Part shown: positions 43,868 to 52,669 of the stretch, in pieces | Position numbering within the stretch: the stretch's first letter is position 1 | How the letters are laid out: each line of letters opens with the position of its first letter | Assembly: GCF_002154725.1 (NCBI RefSeq) | Contig: NZ_MTAW01000206.1 | Span: forward strand, 1-57,021 | Length of the DNA stretch: 57,021 nucleotides | Direction: 5' to 3' | DNA from: Nostoc sp. 106C | GTDB taxonomy: Bacteria; Cyanobacteriota; Cyanobacteriia; Cyanobacteriales; Nostocaceae | Notes under the pieces: model-generated | What the model saw: the letters and a program-made list of their open reading frames with translations, nothing else | The model's database searches: none | Told to the model about the DNA's origin: nothing | Position numbers and translations under genes: made by a program

Positions 43868-44560
43868 CTATTTTAGAGGCTTACTCAAGGCTACAACAAG
43901 ATCATCTTTTTTCATCTTACTGATGCCAGAGATTCCTCGTTTCTTTGCCATCACTTTTAGTTCAGCCGTTGACATTGTTTTGAGAATATCAGCGTCGGTA
44001 ATTGTATCTGGCATTGGTTGAGGAGTAAGATAAAAAACTTGATTTAAAGCATCAAGTTTTTTGCCTTTGGTAATTCCACATTTCAGATTAAGGATTGGCT
44101 CTAATGTTTTCCAATATTGACGGGGAGCTTCATCAATACGGTTTGTAGCTATAGCAGATTTAACTGCTTTGAGAGCACCATCTGGTTGCTTGACTAAATA
44201 CTCTAATGCTGCTTTAATTTCCTCCCTAGATGCCTTAGAGAGATTGATTTTTGGAATTTTTTCGCCTGCAAGTATTTTTGTTACTTCAACTGTCTCATCA
44301 CTACCATCGGTGATAATGCACCAAACCCGATCCAAGCCAGCTTCTTCTGCAATCGCATAAATGAAAGAGTTAGCAATTACTTGATACTTATCTTTGCCAG
44401 TTTCTTTGACAATCACTGGAATCCAATTGCGTCCGCCTTTTTGGTTAAGCAAATGGGCTGAAGCTTTGATTAAAAATTCAGGCGCATCAGTTCCTTCACC
44501 TGGGTCAATTTCATCCAGATATAAATGCATTAAATTTCCAATATCGCTGAGACTATTCAT
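43868..44560 (-). CDS. ParB-like protein with C-terminal Rho-N/SAP-like domain
   Basis: 230 residues. The N-terminal half looks like a ParB/Srx-type nuclease-fold or partner domain (ASAHLLNQKGGRNWIPVIV, KYQVIANSFIYAIAEEAG, VWCIITDGSDET), and the last 35 residues (MSTAELKVMAKKRGISGISKMKKDD) match the Rho termination factor N-terminal/SAP nucleic-acid-binding motif. Its ATG overlaps the stop of the ParA gene by 4 bp (ATGA), which ties the two together. It is a likely DNA-binding partner of that ATPase, for partition or another DNA-transaction role. Confidence 0.75.
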   Translation of the reverse strand: MNSLSDIGNLMHLYLDEIDPGEGTDAPEFLIKASAHLLNQKGGRNWIPVIVKETGKDKYQVIANSFIYAIAEEAGLDRVWCIITDGSDETVEVTKILAGEKIPKINLSKASREEIKAALEYLVKQPDGALKAVKSAIATNRIDEAPRQYWKTLEPILNLKCGITKGKKLDALNQVFYLTPQPMPDTITDADILKTMSTAELKVMAKKRGISGISKMKKDDLVVALSKPLK

Positions 44561-45894
44561 TGTAAAAAATACTCCTGTGCTAAATCTTTGTAATATTCAT
44601 GAGCAGAGCGATCTCGATAAACCGCAGGAATACGCGAGAAAGCTGCACCAGCTATGTTAGCGTAGCTTGGAACCTCATGAATATGAAGGTCTTTTTTAGC
44701 ATTGCTATACTTGGGATAGAAGTAAGACAGTAAATCAAAGCCTTCCTTTTTAGCAGTTTTAATAATATTACTAATTTCTTGTTGAGCAACTGCTAATTGA
44801 GGTGGTGTCATCTTTTCACCATTGAAAAAAATTGGCAATGGAATAGGGCTACCATCAGCTTTTTGAGATTGTACTTCTGGAATAAACTTCTTCATTGCCA
44901 TTGCTGCATTTTCTAAAGAGAAAAGATTATTATGCTTTGTGGGAATAAGAATGACATCAGCCGCATAAACAGCCAGTTGACTAAATACTCGCCAGTTAGG
45001 TGGCGCGTCTATCAAAATATAGTCATATTCTTGCCTTGACAATTCTAGCTTGCGATAAAGAGTGTGAAGCTTTAGAAGATTACGTAAGCGATTTTCAGGT
45101 TCATCTATCAATTTTTGATCGGCGGGTATAACATCAAACCTGAGTTCGCTACTAAGCTTTTTTAGAGGAATTTTATAAGGATGTAAAGTACTTTGAAGTT
45201 CTACATCTCTTTCTGTAAGAGCTTCAAATACACTTCCTTTACTTAATGGAAGACCTAAAGAACTCGTTAAATCTTGTTGGTTAGGATCAAAATCAATTGC
45301 TAAAACTTTTTTACCCAAAAAAGTTAATATTGCGGCTAAATTAACGGTAGTTGTAGTTTTTCCAACTCCTCCCTTATTGTTATAAACTGCAATGGTTAAT
45401 GCTTTAGCCGGATTTTCAATTTTTTGCCGAATTGAAGCAATTACACTATCAATATTATTTGCATCAATTGGAAGACATTTTGTCGCAGGATGGATCACTT
45501 TTCCATGCTTACGAAACAGTTGAATATGGCAAGAATTAGTAATTATCCCCCACTGTACTGTTTTGCAATTAGGTGCAAGTAGATAACGCTTTATTTGCTT
45601 AACAGTTGTTTGATATTGTGCAGCATCTTCAGATAGATTAATATCTCTACCCTTTAATTCAAGTAGAAGGTATGGATTAGATTTTGTGTGTAAAAAGGCA
45701 TCATCATCAATAGTTTTCCTCGCTGCTTTATCAACAGCGCCGTCGCCAGTATTATATTCGGGATAAATTTCTTCAGATTGAAACCCTAATGCCCTCAACA
45801 AGTGAGAAGCGAAAAAGTCGTTTACAACAGGTTCTTGTGCATTTTCGGGAAGGCTTTGCAGGGCTTCTCGAAGGCTAATAATTGTGACGCTCAT
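44557..45894 (-). CDS. ParA-family ATPase fused to an N-terminal HsdR-N-like nuclease domain
   Basis: About 445 residues from ATG 45894 (the frame opens 54 nt earlier with an implausible leader). Residues ~1-150 resemble the type I restriction HsdR N-terminal domain of PD-(D/E)xK fold: YNTGDGAVDKAAR gives a conserved Asp and LLLELKGRDI an E-x-K, with a QIKRYL helix and WGIITNSCHIQLFRK after them. The rest is a ParA/Soj ATPase with deviant Walker A NNKGGVGKTTTTVN, Walker A' IDFDPNQQDLTSSL and YILIDAPPNW. It is coupled by 4 bp to the ParB-like gene. The fusion suggests DNA partition or a defence function. Confidence 0.85.
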   Translation of the reverse strand: MSVTIISLREALQSLPENAQEPVVNDFFASHLLRALGFQSEEIYPEYNTGDGAVDKAARKTIDDDAFLHTKSNPYLLLELKGRDINLSEDAAQYQTTVKQIKRYLLAPNCKTVQWGIITNSCHIQLFRKHGKVIHPATKCLPIDANNIDSVIASIRQKIENPAKALTIAVYNNKGGVGKTTTTVNLAAILTFLGKKVLAIDFDPNQQDLTSSLGLPLSKGSVFEALTERDVELQSTLHPYKIPLKKLSSELRFDVIPADQKLIDEPENRLRNLLKLHTLYRKLELSRQEYDYILIDAPPNWRVFSQLAVYAADVILIPTKHNNLFSLENAAMAMKKFIPEVQSQKADGSPIPLPIFFNGEKMTPPQLAVAQQEISNIIKTAKKEGFDLLSYFYPKYSNAKKDLHIHEVPSYANIAGAAFSRIPAVYRDRSAHEYYKDLAQEYFLQ

Positions 45895-46217
45895 AGTATG
45901 AGTTGACTTCCAGCAAGGTCTTGGTCTAGTGTTCCCATTTGAGGACAATTATTAATTAAATAAGGTGATTATGTAGAGAAAATATATTTCAATAAGTAAA
46001 AGACTAGATTGTGCATTTAAGTAGGTCAACTTTGAAAAACGTAAAATAGATTTCTTGCGATTACTTCGCTACACTGCGTTTCGCTCGTAATGACATTTGA
46101 CGTTTAATTATGTTGAGCTACTTATTTTGATATTTTATGCAAACAAAAAGGCAAATTATTTTCTCAATTTACCTCTTTGCTGGCTAATTCCACTAACTAA
46201 TGTCAAATTTTAAATAA
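45895..46217. other. intergenic region with a small palindromic repeat
   Basis: 323 bp before the ParA gene. Contains a palindrome-rich stretch at about 46055-46092 (gcgattacttcgctacactgcg and complement-like gcgtttcgctcgtaat). No gene found; it should hold the ParA promoter. Confidence 0.5.
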
Positions 46218-46586
46218 TTATTCCGCAGATATGACTGTTTGGTTTACCGCCGGACGTGCTTTCCTTCGGGTTGACCTGCGTGTTCCACCAGCCATCCCAT
46301 ACTCGTCACTAGTTTTGCCATAGCGAGATGCAATACTCAGCAGCATTTTCTCAGAAAGAGTATTCAACTCACTTTCTGCTTGTGATAATGCATTCTGTGT
46401 CTTTTCCACCATTGCTCGCGCTTGATTGTAAGCGGTTAGCTTATCTCGGATCTCCAGAATTTTATTGTTGTAACTAGCGATTGATAACCCATCACCAAAG
46501 TCTAACTGAGGATTAATCATCTGCATTCCTTCAATCCGTCGTTCAGCTTTGGTGAGTGCGGTCGAATTGCGTTTGCGTGGCGACAT
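46218..46586 (-). CDS. small basic/coiled-coil protein, unknown function
   Basis: 122 residues: a basic start (MSPRKRNSTALTKAERRIEG), a helical middle with coiled-coil character (EIRDKLTAYNQARAMVEKTQ ... LSQAESELNTLSEKML) and a basic C-terminus (GGTRRSTRRKARPA). This composition suggests nucleic-acid association. I do not know a named family. It lies 324 bp upstream of the ParA gene in the same direction and may belong to the same element, although the gap is large for an operon. Confidence 0.65.
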   Translation of the reverse strand: MSPRKRNSTALTKAERRIEGMQMINPQLDFGDGLSIASYNNKILEIRDKLTAYNQARAMVEKTQNALSQAESELNTLSEKMLLSIASRYGKTSDEYGMAGGTRRSTRRKARPAVNQTVISAE

Positions 46587-46763
46587 AAAATTTTTCTGTT
46601 TGAATTTTGATATGGAAAACCCCGATAGTTTTTTCTACGGTGTTTTTTATATACAATCACAATACGCAATGGGCGGAGGCACTAGCCACAGTGAAGCTAC
46701 AGAAGTTTGCAAGCATTAGGATTAGCAAACTAGATCGCTAAGGGTATATTTGCTGAAATTAGT

Positions 46764-47001
46764 CACAAAAGCTAGTTTGAAAGTTGCAAACGCTAGTTTA
46801 AAAGTTACAAACGCTAGTCTAAAAGTTACAAACGCTAGTCTAAAAGTTGCAAACGCTAGTCTAAAAGTTACAAACGCTAGTTTAAAAGTTGCAAACGCTA
46901 GTCTAAAAGTTACAAACGTTAGTCTAAAAGTTACAAACGCTAGTCTAAAAGTTACAAACGCTAGTCTAAGAGTTGCAAACGCTAGTCTAAGAGTTACAAA
47001 A
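46764..47001. repeat. 21-bp tandem array, 11 units
   Basis: Copies of an aaagttacaaacgctagtcta-type unit occur at exact 21-bp intervals (gctagt cores at 46771, 46792, 46813 and so on to 46981). Changes are mostly a/g (ttacaa/ttgcaa) and a/t. Since 21 is a multiple of 3, frames on both strands stay open, giving a false 98-codon ORF; no coding bias is seen. It is a minisatellite-like repeat or a binding-site array. Confidence 0.85.
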
Positions 47002-47083
47002 GTTGATTCACGGAGCGATCGCACTGTTAAAATACCACCATTCTAAAGTGCGATCGCTCATTCTACTGAACCACTAACTCTCA

Positions 47084-47680
47084 CTACTCGGTTATCAATT
47101 TTGAGAGAATTTCCTGGTACATAATTGTCTGGATCGTTTTGCCAAAATCATGAGACCAGGATACTGCTAACTCTGCCATCACTTGATTTGTGGAAGTGAG
47201 TGTGACACCGTGATTTTCCATTCTCCGCAAAGCAGTTTCATCAGCTAGCGTTGTTGGCGAGCCGCCTGCGTCAACTACAACTTGCACTTCATACCCATCT
47301 TCCACAGCACTGATTGCTGGATATACAATGCAAACATCATTGGTTAATCCTGCCATAATCAGCTTCTTTTTACCCGTCGCCTCAACGGCTTGTTTGTATT
47401 CTTCATATTCCCAACAATCCACAACGCCGGGACGTTTGACTCTCTGCGCGTATTCTTCTGGCGCAATGTTTTGTAAATCTTCCAGCAATAAGCCTTGAAA
47501 CTCGGTTTCCATACTGCTAGTTAAAACAAGTGGCATACCTGTTTCTTTAGCAGTGCGAGCCAGAGCGCGGGTGTTTTGCACGATCTCTTCTCGTGGCAAA
47601 TTTCGAGCTAGTTTAATTGTGCCTTGCTGATGGTCAATCAACAGCATTGCTGAATCATGAACCGTAAATTTACTTTTCAT
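47084..47680 (-). CDS. isochorismatase-family hydrolase (YcaC-like)
   Basis: About 198 residues from ATG 47680 (KSKFTVHDSAMLLIDHQQG). The catalytic triad is visible: Asp in LLIDHQQG, a Lys in the VKRPG stretch, and Cys in LTNDVCIVYPA. Isochorismatase-like hydrolases act on isochorismate, nicotinamide or other amides; YcaC-type members have no proven substrate. It is divergent from an HxlR regulator with a gap under 100 bp, an arrangement that suggests control by that regulator. Confidence 0.9.
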   Translation of the reverse strand: MKSKFTVHDSAMLLIDHQQGTIKLARNLPREEIVQNTRALARTAKETGMPLVLTSSMETEFQGLLLEDLQNIAPEEYAQRVKRPGVVDCWEYEEYKQAVEATGKKKLIMAGLTNDVCIVYPAISAVEDGYEVQVVVDAGGSPTTLADETALRRMENHGVTLTSTNQVMAELAVSWSHDFGKTIQTIMYQEILSKLITE

Positions 47681-47771
47681 TTTCAGTTCCATGAAGTTAC
47701 GGGTAGATTATGGTGTATGTTTCTTTCAATCAGCAAGTAGGAACAAAATAGTGCTATACGCACAAAAATGT

Positions 47772-48149
47772 ATGCATAAACCTGAAACACCTAGTTCTAA
47801 CGTGCTTGATTCCCACCCATATCTGCGGCAAACTCTCGATCTCGTTGCTGATAAATGGGTTGTAGCAGCTTTATATGTTCTCTCACGTGGAACAAAACGT
47901 TATGGTGAATTGCAGCGAGAAATTGGCGATATTTCTCAACGAATGCTCACTCGTACTCTGCGCGACTTGGAACGGAATGGACTGATTGAGCGCAAAGTCT
48001 ATCCTGTTATACCGCCAATGGTTGAGTATTCGTTAACCCCTTTAGGGCAAACTTTAAATCAAGTTTTGAAAAGCCTTTGTGAATGGTCAACAGTCAACTT
48101 TCAAAATGTAGAGGCTGCCAGAAATAAATATGACAATGCTGAACATTAA
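47772..48149 (+). CDS. HxlR-family transcriptional regulator
   Basis: About 125 residues, a typical HxlR winged-helix protein: LRQTLDLVADKWVVAALYVL, the KRYGELQREIGDISQRML recognition region and TRTLRDLERNGLIERKVY, then the wing (PPMVEYSLTPLG). HxlR regulators sense reactive aldehydes, thiols or other electrophiles and usually repress a divergent neighbour; here that is the isochorismatase gene. The start was placed at ATG 47772 because the longer frame from 47691 overlaps the divergent gene and adds no conserved sequence. Confidence 0.88.
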   Translation: MHKPETPSSNVLDSHPYLRQTLDLVADKWVVAALYVLSRGTKRYGELQREIGDISQRMLTRTLRDLERNGLIERKVYPVIPPMVEYSLTPLGQTLNQVLKSLCEWSTVNFQNVEAARNKYDNAEH

Positions 48150-48184
48150 TCGGCAGTTGTGAATGCGATCGCTAGCACTATTAA

Positions 48185-48325
48185 AATATCAGCATTAGCG
48201 CGATCGCTCTTGGTAATTTGGGTAACCCTGAAGCTCTGAATGCCCTTGGGCAAGCATTAGATGACCCAGATCGGGAAGTTTGCATCTATGCACAAAGGGC
48301 TATTCAGAAGATTCAAGAGTGTTAA
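48185..48325 (+). pseudogene. HEAT-repeat protein remnant 1
   Basis: An open frame of 46 codons reads ...ALGNLGNPEALNALGQALDD then PDREVCIYAQRAIQKIQEC before a stop. This is a complete HEAT repeat of the phycobilisome-lyase-like type without an N-terminus. A related, more decayed copy lies at 48840-48970 on the other side of the Nif11 gene. Confidence 0.6.
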
Positions 48326-48379
48326 TAAATACGCAATAGCAATCAAATTTGTTTATACTTTCAATTGCTTAGAACGAGA

Positions 48380-48613
48380 TTATCTAGGATGAATGTGCCG
48401 TCTAGGGCCCCATCCTGGATTAACAATAGCGGCTAAATCTTCTTCAGACAATCTGTCGATTTCAGCCTCCAGTTCTTCAACTGTGAAGTCATAGCCACGC
48501 TCTTTAGCAATTTGGATAAAGGCGTCTGGATTGGCTGTGGCTTTAAGTCTTTCCTTTAATGCTTGGTCTTGTTTTACAGCTTTAAAAAGTTGGGCAGCAT
48601 TTTTTTGTGGCAT
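48380..48613 (-). CDS. Nif11-type leader/precursor peptide
   Basis: 77 residues. The body matches the Nif11 leader domain: AQLFKAVKQDQALKERLKAT, NPDAFIQIAKERGYDFTVEE, then ELEAEIDRLSEEDL. The C-terminal tail is short and unusual (NPGWGPRRHIHPR, rich in Arg/His/Pro and lacking Cys, and without the usual GG or GA). Nif11 proteins are either nitrogen-fixation-related of unknown role or leaders of ribosomal natural products. No lanthipeptide synthetase, cyclodehydratase or peptidase-exporter is nearby, so it is an orphan. Both flanks hold HEAT-repeat remnants. Confidence 0.8.
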   Translation of the reverse strand: MPQKNAAQLFKAVKQDQALKERLKATANPDAFIQIAKERGYDFTVEELEAEIDRLSEEDLAAIVNPGWGPRRHIHPR

Positions 48614-48839
48614 AACAATCCATCTCCTGTTTAAAACATTAGATTGGAATTTAGTAACTAGACTCCTGTTGTGTTACCAAGTCTAGTAGAGAATACCCTA
48701 AATCAGGTTATAGACCTTGATCTTAAAACTAATAGAGAAAATAAAATGATTTTGACAAAAAAATATAACTTTCGGCTAATACAACTATCTTGGTTACGAG
48801 ATTCAGTCTGATTTTTGCAAGTTCGTAGTACTTGCGCAG

Positions 48840-48970
48840 TATTAAAAGGCGATCGCTTTTAGTAATTTAGAGGAAACCCAAAGCTCTCAAACCCTTTCAG
48901 CAAGCACTAAATAGCCCAAATGGGCAGATTTGTATCTACGTCCAACGGCAATTCACAAGATTCAGGAGCG
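48840..48970 (+). pseudogene. HEAT-repeat protein remnant 2
   Basis: A diverged copy of the 48185 fragment: aaagctctcaaaccctttca corresponds to aagctctgaatgcccttgg, and cagatttgtatctacgtcca to gaagtttgcatctatgcaca. It has an in-frame stop, so it is a non-functional relic. Confidence 0.5.
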
Positions 48971-49001
48971 ATCGCTCCTCTAAGGTTGATTGGTAGAAAC
49001 T

Positions 49002-49628
49002 TCATTCACTCTTGAGTTTGTCTGTTGTGAAATATACCTCTGTTTGAGTACCGAGACTATCCCGATAATTACTACCAGTATTGACAATTACAGTATATGG
49101 ATTAATTGTTGGTAGTGGAGATGAATGCGAAATATAAATTTTATTATTAATGATGATCTTTCCTGAAGAAATTTGTTTCAGCTTTTTGATAAACTCAACA
49201 TCAACATCGCCATTGCGATAACAGAGTCTTCCAAAAGCTAAACCTGTTGCTTGTGGAGGAACTGTGAGCAAATAAAAATAGTCGGGACGCAACCATTCCT
49301 GCCAACTATCATCGCCACCTTCGCCAATATATTGAATCGATGATTGAGGCACTTTTGACCAAGTTTGAGGAGAAAGCGCTTTTGGAAAGATAATTACTTT
49401 TAGTTGTTTTTTCCCAGCCAGAGAAACTTTTATAATGTACGTTCCATCACGCAACTTAACTCCAGAATCATCATAATTTTTAACTGCGATTTGTGTAAGA
49501 GTTTTGGTACTATCACACAATTTAGTCCGCTGATTGCCAGGTAATTGAAAAGCTGCACAAACTATAATGCAGATCAATATTAAACAAATGGGGATACAAG
49601 TAAACAGAAGTCGATGAAATTTCATCAC
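49002..49628 (-). CDS. membrane-anchored or secreted protein, unknown function
   Basis: 208 residues. The N-terminal hydrophobic segment (LLFTCIPICLILICIIVCAAF) is a signal peptide or membrane anchor. The rest is beta-rich (GVKLRDGTYIIKVSLAGKKQL; LRPDYFYLLTVPPQATGLAFG; SPLPTINPYTVIVNTG) with two Cys. I recognise no domain. It stands alone between the HEAT remnant and the dioxygenase gene. It is likely to be an extracytoplasmic protein, but the role is undetermined. Confidence 0.7.
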   Translation of the reverse strand: MMKFHRLLFTCIPICLILICIIVCAAFQLPGNQRTKLCDSTKTLTQIAVKNYDDSGVKLRDGTYIIKVSLAGKKQLKVIIFPKALSPQTWSKVPQSSIQYIGEGGDDSWQEWLRPDYFYLLTVPPQATGLAFGRLCYRNGDVDVEFIKKLKQISSGKIIINNKIYISHSSPLPTINPYTVIVNTGSNYRDSLGTQTEVYFTTDKLKSE

Positions 49629-49844
49629 TCTACTAAGCAGAGAAAATATTGTATCCTTTATAACAATGGTGAAGTAGAGTTGTAATTGAGATTTAGTGGC
49701 TTTGAGAGCATAAACTATCTGCTAAATAGAACGGTGTGGAAAAACAAAACTATGTTTTGAAAAATCAAATAGGCTTAAACCCTCTTCCCTCCTGCCTCCT
49801 GCCTCATCCCAACGATAAATATTCACGCCGACCTACTTAAATCG

Positions 49845-50867
49845 CTACAAAACTGCTCGTTGTAACTCCGGGAATACCTTAGATACCTTACTCAATACAT
49901 AATCACCATAGGTTCCGCGAAAGTCGTGAACGCTAGCTTTATCCCAACGTTCTTCTCGATCGTCATTGATCACCAACCCATCTAGTGGAATCGGCTTAAC
50001 CTCTACATTAAAATTAGGATCGAAAAAGAAAGGGAATGAAAGGCGATCGCATCCCGACACATTTTGAACTCGATGAGGTGTAGAACGATACAAACCTCCA
50101 GTCATGCGATCGAGCATATCGCCAATATTGCAAACAAAGGAACCAGCAAGAGGAGGCGCAGCAACCCAGCGTGACTTAGATTTCACCTGTAATCCGCCTG
50201 AATTATCCTGTTTGAGAATAGTCAAAACACCGTAGTCAGTATGTTCTCCTACTCCCCACCTCTGTTTCTCCTCAGGCGGTGATAAATCTGGGGGATAATT
50301 AAAAATCCGAAATAAAGTTAACGGATCTGATGTATAACGTTGAGCAAAATACGATTCTTCCAGTCCTAAGCTAAAAGCAATACCAGCCATTAGCGTATGT
50401 CCAAGTTGCGTCATCGCCTCCATATATTCCAGCACCGTTTCGCGGAATAGAGGGATGTTGGCGGGGAAGAGGTTGGAACCATGCAAAGGTGTCTCAGCTT
50501 TTACCAGCGGGTGATCCTCTCCTAGTTCCGCACCAAAATAAATCCCTTCTTTGAGATCGGGTTTACCAGATGTAAGTTCGCTCCCAACTGGAAAGTATCC
50601 CCGCCATGCTTTCCCAGCCAAAGCCATGCGGATTTCCAGTTTAGTTTCCAAATCTTGGGCGAAAAACTTTCGGCTGAGTTGTTCCAACCTTTGCTGCAAC
50701 TCTTCATCTACGCCATGTCCGACAATATAGAAAAACCCGCACTCACGACATGCTTGTCCAATTTGAGATGCAACTATTAAGCGATCGCCTTTTCCAGAAA
50801 CCAACGCGCTGATATCAATTACTGGAACTTGCGCAAATCCTTCGTCCACAACTTGCGAGATTTTCAT
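49845..50867 (-). CDS. 2-oxoglutarate/Fe(II)-dependent dioxygenase, isopenicillin N synthase family
   Basis: About 340 residues from ATG 50867 (the frame opens 36 nt earlier). The jelly-roll core is complete: GEHTDYGVLTIL carries the HxD iron ligands, STPHRVQN the distal histidine, and RLSFPFFF the arginine that holds 2-oxoglutarate. The N-terminal VPVIDISALVSG is typical of the plant ACC-oxidase/isopenicillin-N-synthase-like group. Substrates vary from amino acids to alkaloid-type compounds; there is no adjacent biosynthetic gene to suggest one. Confidence 0.92.
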   Translation of the reverse strand: MKISQVVDEGFAQVPVIDISALVSGKGDRLIVASQIGQACRECGFFYIVGHGVDEELQQRLEQLSRKFFAQDLETKLEIRMALAGKAWRGYFPVGSELTSGKPDLKEGIYFGAELGEDHPLVKAETPLHGSNLFPANIPLFRETVLEYMEAMTQLGHTLMAGIAFSLGLEESYFAQRYTSDPLTLFRIFNYPPDLSPPEEKQRWGVGEHTDYGVLTILKQDNSGGLQVKSKSRWVAAPPLAGSFVCNIGDMLDRMTGGLYRSTPHRVQNVSGCDRLSFPFFFDPNFNVEVKPIPLDGLVINDDREERWDKASVHDFRGTYGDYVLSKVSKVFPELQRAVL

Positions 50868-51571
50868 GTTACTATCATCCTCATTTTGTGCAGTGTATAA
50901 CACTCACATAAAAAGAATTATGGCGCACATATCGGTCGAACTGGTGAGAGCTTTGATCAGAATATTTTGTTGAATTTCTTGATATTTAGTTAGGAATTGC
51001 CATTTTATTACTCATAGGATAAGGTGCAAACAGATTTCTGCTACGCTTACCACGAATGTAGCGATCGCTAAATCTATGATCAATTTAACTTCACCGAATT
51101 TTAGATTTTAAATAATAAAATTGGAAATTTAAAATTTAAAAAGATCTGATACCAATTCCAGGAAAAAATGAGACAGATGCGTAGGTTGGGGAGCCACTCA
51201 CGTGGGCGGGTTTCCCGACTTGAGTGAAGTGGCGTTTGAACTGAGTGAAACCCAACAATTAAAAGACTTTGGAATGTTGGGTTTCGTTCCTCAACCCAAC
51301 CTACATCTACATCATATTTTTTGTGAAATGGTATGAGAGCAAGTAAATTTATTTTTGGAACAAATCCAAAATCTACAATTCTTTACTCAAACCCCTAGCT
51401 TCAGGTAGGGAGTCAATTCAAAATCTAAAATTGTTTGACATTGTAAAATGATGCTTGTTATCGGGCATCACTTTAATAACTTATATTTATCAGTATAAAC
51501 AGAAAAAGTATTTGTTGTTACCTAAATAGCAGAATACATTAAAATTATCAACTAAAAAATGTAAAAAAATT
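50868..51571. other. intergenic region with a nested inverted repeat
   Basis: About 700 bp with no gene recognised. Its main structure is the repeat at 51181-51304. The left portion holds the dioxygenase promoter; the right portion (51305-51571) is AT-rich and must contain the promoter of the small 84-codon gene if that is real. Confidence 0.5.
51181..51304. repeat. nested palindromic repeat (gtaggttggg)
   Basis: 10-bp outer arms (51181-51190 and 51295-51304) and an inner hairpin (gaaacccaaca 51247-51257 with tgttgggtttc 51275-51285). Repeats of this gttgggtttc type are widespread in Nostocales. It is noncoding. Confidence 0.75.
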
Positions 51572-51826
51572 ATGGATTCACATGTTACTGCTAAAAAGAT
51601 TGACTGGAATCCTATTCTTTGTCAAATTAAGTATACAAAAGGTCATAACTTGCCTACATATACTGGCGATTTAAAAACAGCATTGCTCAATCATGCAGGA
51701 CTAACAAATCATTCTAAAGGTGAAGAAGCGTATCAGCTAGCTCGAGAAATCGCTCGACTAACAACATACAGCGATCCAGAAATTGTCTACTGGTTCTCTC
51801 GTCTTATATCTCTAATAAATGATTAA
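51572..51826 (+). CDS. small hypothetical protein
   Basis: 84 residues: MDSHVTAKKIDWNPILCQIK, then KGHNLPTYTGDLKTALLNHA and a helical C-terminus (AYQLAREIARLTTYSDPEIV). Composition and hydrophobic spacing look like a real folded small protein rather than a random frame. I recognise no family and no partner. It lacks an obvious Shine-Dalgarno sequence. Confidence 0.5.
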   Translation: MDSHVTAKKIDWNPILCQIKYTKGHNLPTYTGDLKTALLNHAGLTNHSKGEEAYQLAREIARLTTYSDPEIVYWFSRLISLIND

Positions 51827-52123
51827 ACATATATCATAATCATGTGTTTTGAGAGATTACTTTAGATAGTTGACAATGAATGCATCTATATACAAGCTTT
51901 TTTTGCGATCGCCTAATCATAAATAGATTTCTGGCAAAAAATCTAAATCAGACTCCAATAACAGTTGTACACAGTGAAAACTCTGGGCAAAGGCTTTCTC
52001 TGCTCATAACTTTTCAAGACAGATCTACAATGATATTTCTCTGTGTACATTTTTATGTTTATCGGTGGTTCTATATTTAAAACCTCGAAAGAAGTTAATT
52101 TGCAACACTTTTTCTTTGAATTT

Positions 52124-52669
52124 TTATTCTTTGCTTTTGTCTATTGGCGCAGCTAGCGAACCTTCAGAAAGACCAGCTTCACGCAGACGAAAAGCACCAA
52201 TATTTCGGCTGAGTACCGCCAACCCTGCGAGGTGTGCTTGTAAGCCTGCTGTACTAGCGCAGCAATCAGTTAAGACGATAGGTTCAATGCCAATATCAAA
52301 AAAATCCATTGCTATTTTCAACACACACATATCAGTGTCAATCCCTGCAATGAAAACCCGTTCAAAACAGTGTTTACGAAAGTAGCCTGTCATGTCATCG
52401 GGTATCCCGCACAGCCCCAATTTAGAAAAAACTACTTCTGGTTTAATCCAAGGTTGTAGTTCTGAGGCAATATTAGTTTCTGGTTCATGAGTACAGCTGT
52501 GCCAATCAAGGAATTTCTGATACGGTCCATCAGGGGTGTTAATAAACCTAGTAAATAAAACTGGTGCATAATCATTTTGCTCGATTAAACGGGCAACTCG
52601 CTGCGGGATGTGATGAGTAAATTCATTGATAAAACCCGATTGAACATCAACGACGATTAATGGATTGGA
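52124..52669 (-). CDS. isochorismatase-family hydrolase
   Basis: About 181 residues from ATG 52669 (SNPLIVVDVQSGFINEF), the usual length. Triad: Asp in VVDVQ, Lys in the FSKLGLCG stretch and Cys in GIDTDMCVLKIAMD. It belongs to a different sub-branch than the gene at 47084, as the surrounding residues diverge strongly. The substrate is unknown; no nicotinamidase-specific metal loop can be assigned. Transcribed on the minus strand with no close neighbours. Confidence 0.88.
   Translation of the reverse strand, partial: SNPLIVVDVQSGFINEFTHHIPQRVARLIEQNDYAPVLFTRFINTPDGPYQKFLDWHSCTHEPETNIASELQPWIKPEVVFSKLGLCGIPDDMTGYFRKHCFERVFIAGIDTDMCVLKIAMDFFDIGIEPIVLTDCCASTAGLQAHLAGLAVLSRNIGAFRLREAGLSEGSLAAPIDKSKE

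Noticed and set aside
46722-47046. Roughly 100-codon ORFs on both strands in the 21-bp repeat array (LKVTNAS and FRLAFVT repeats)
   Set aside because: Open only because the repeat period is a multiple of three; variation between units shows no codon-position bias and there is no start signal.
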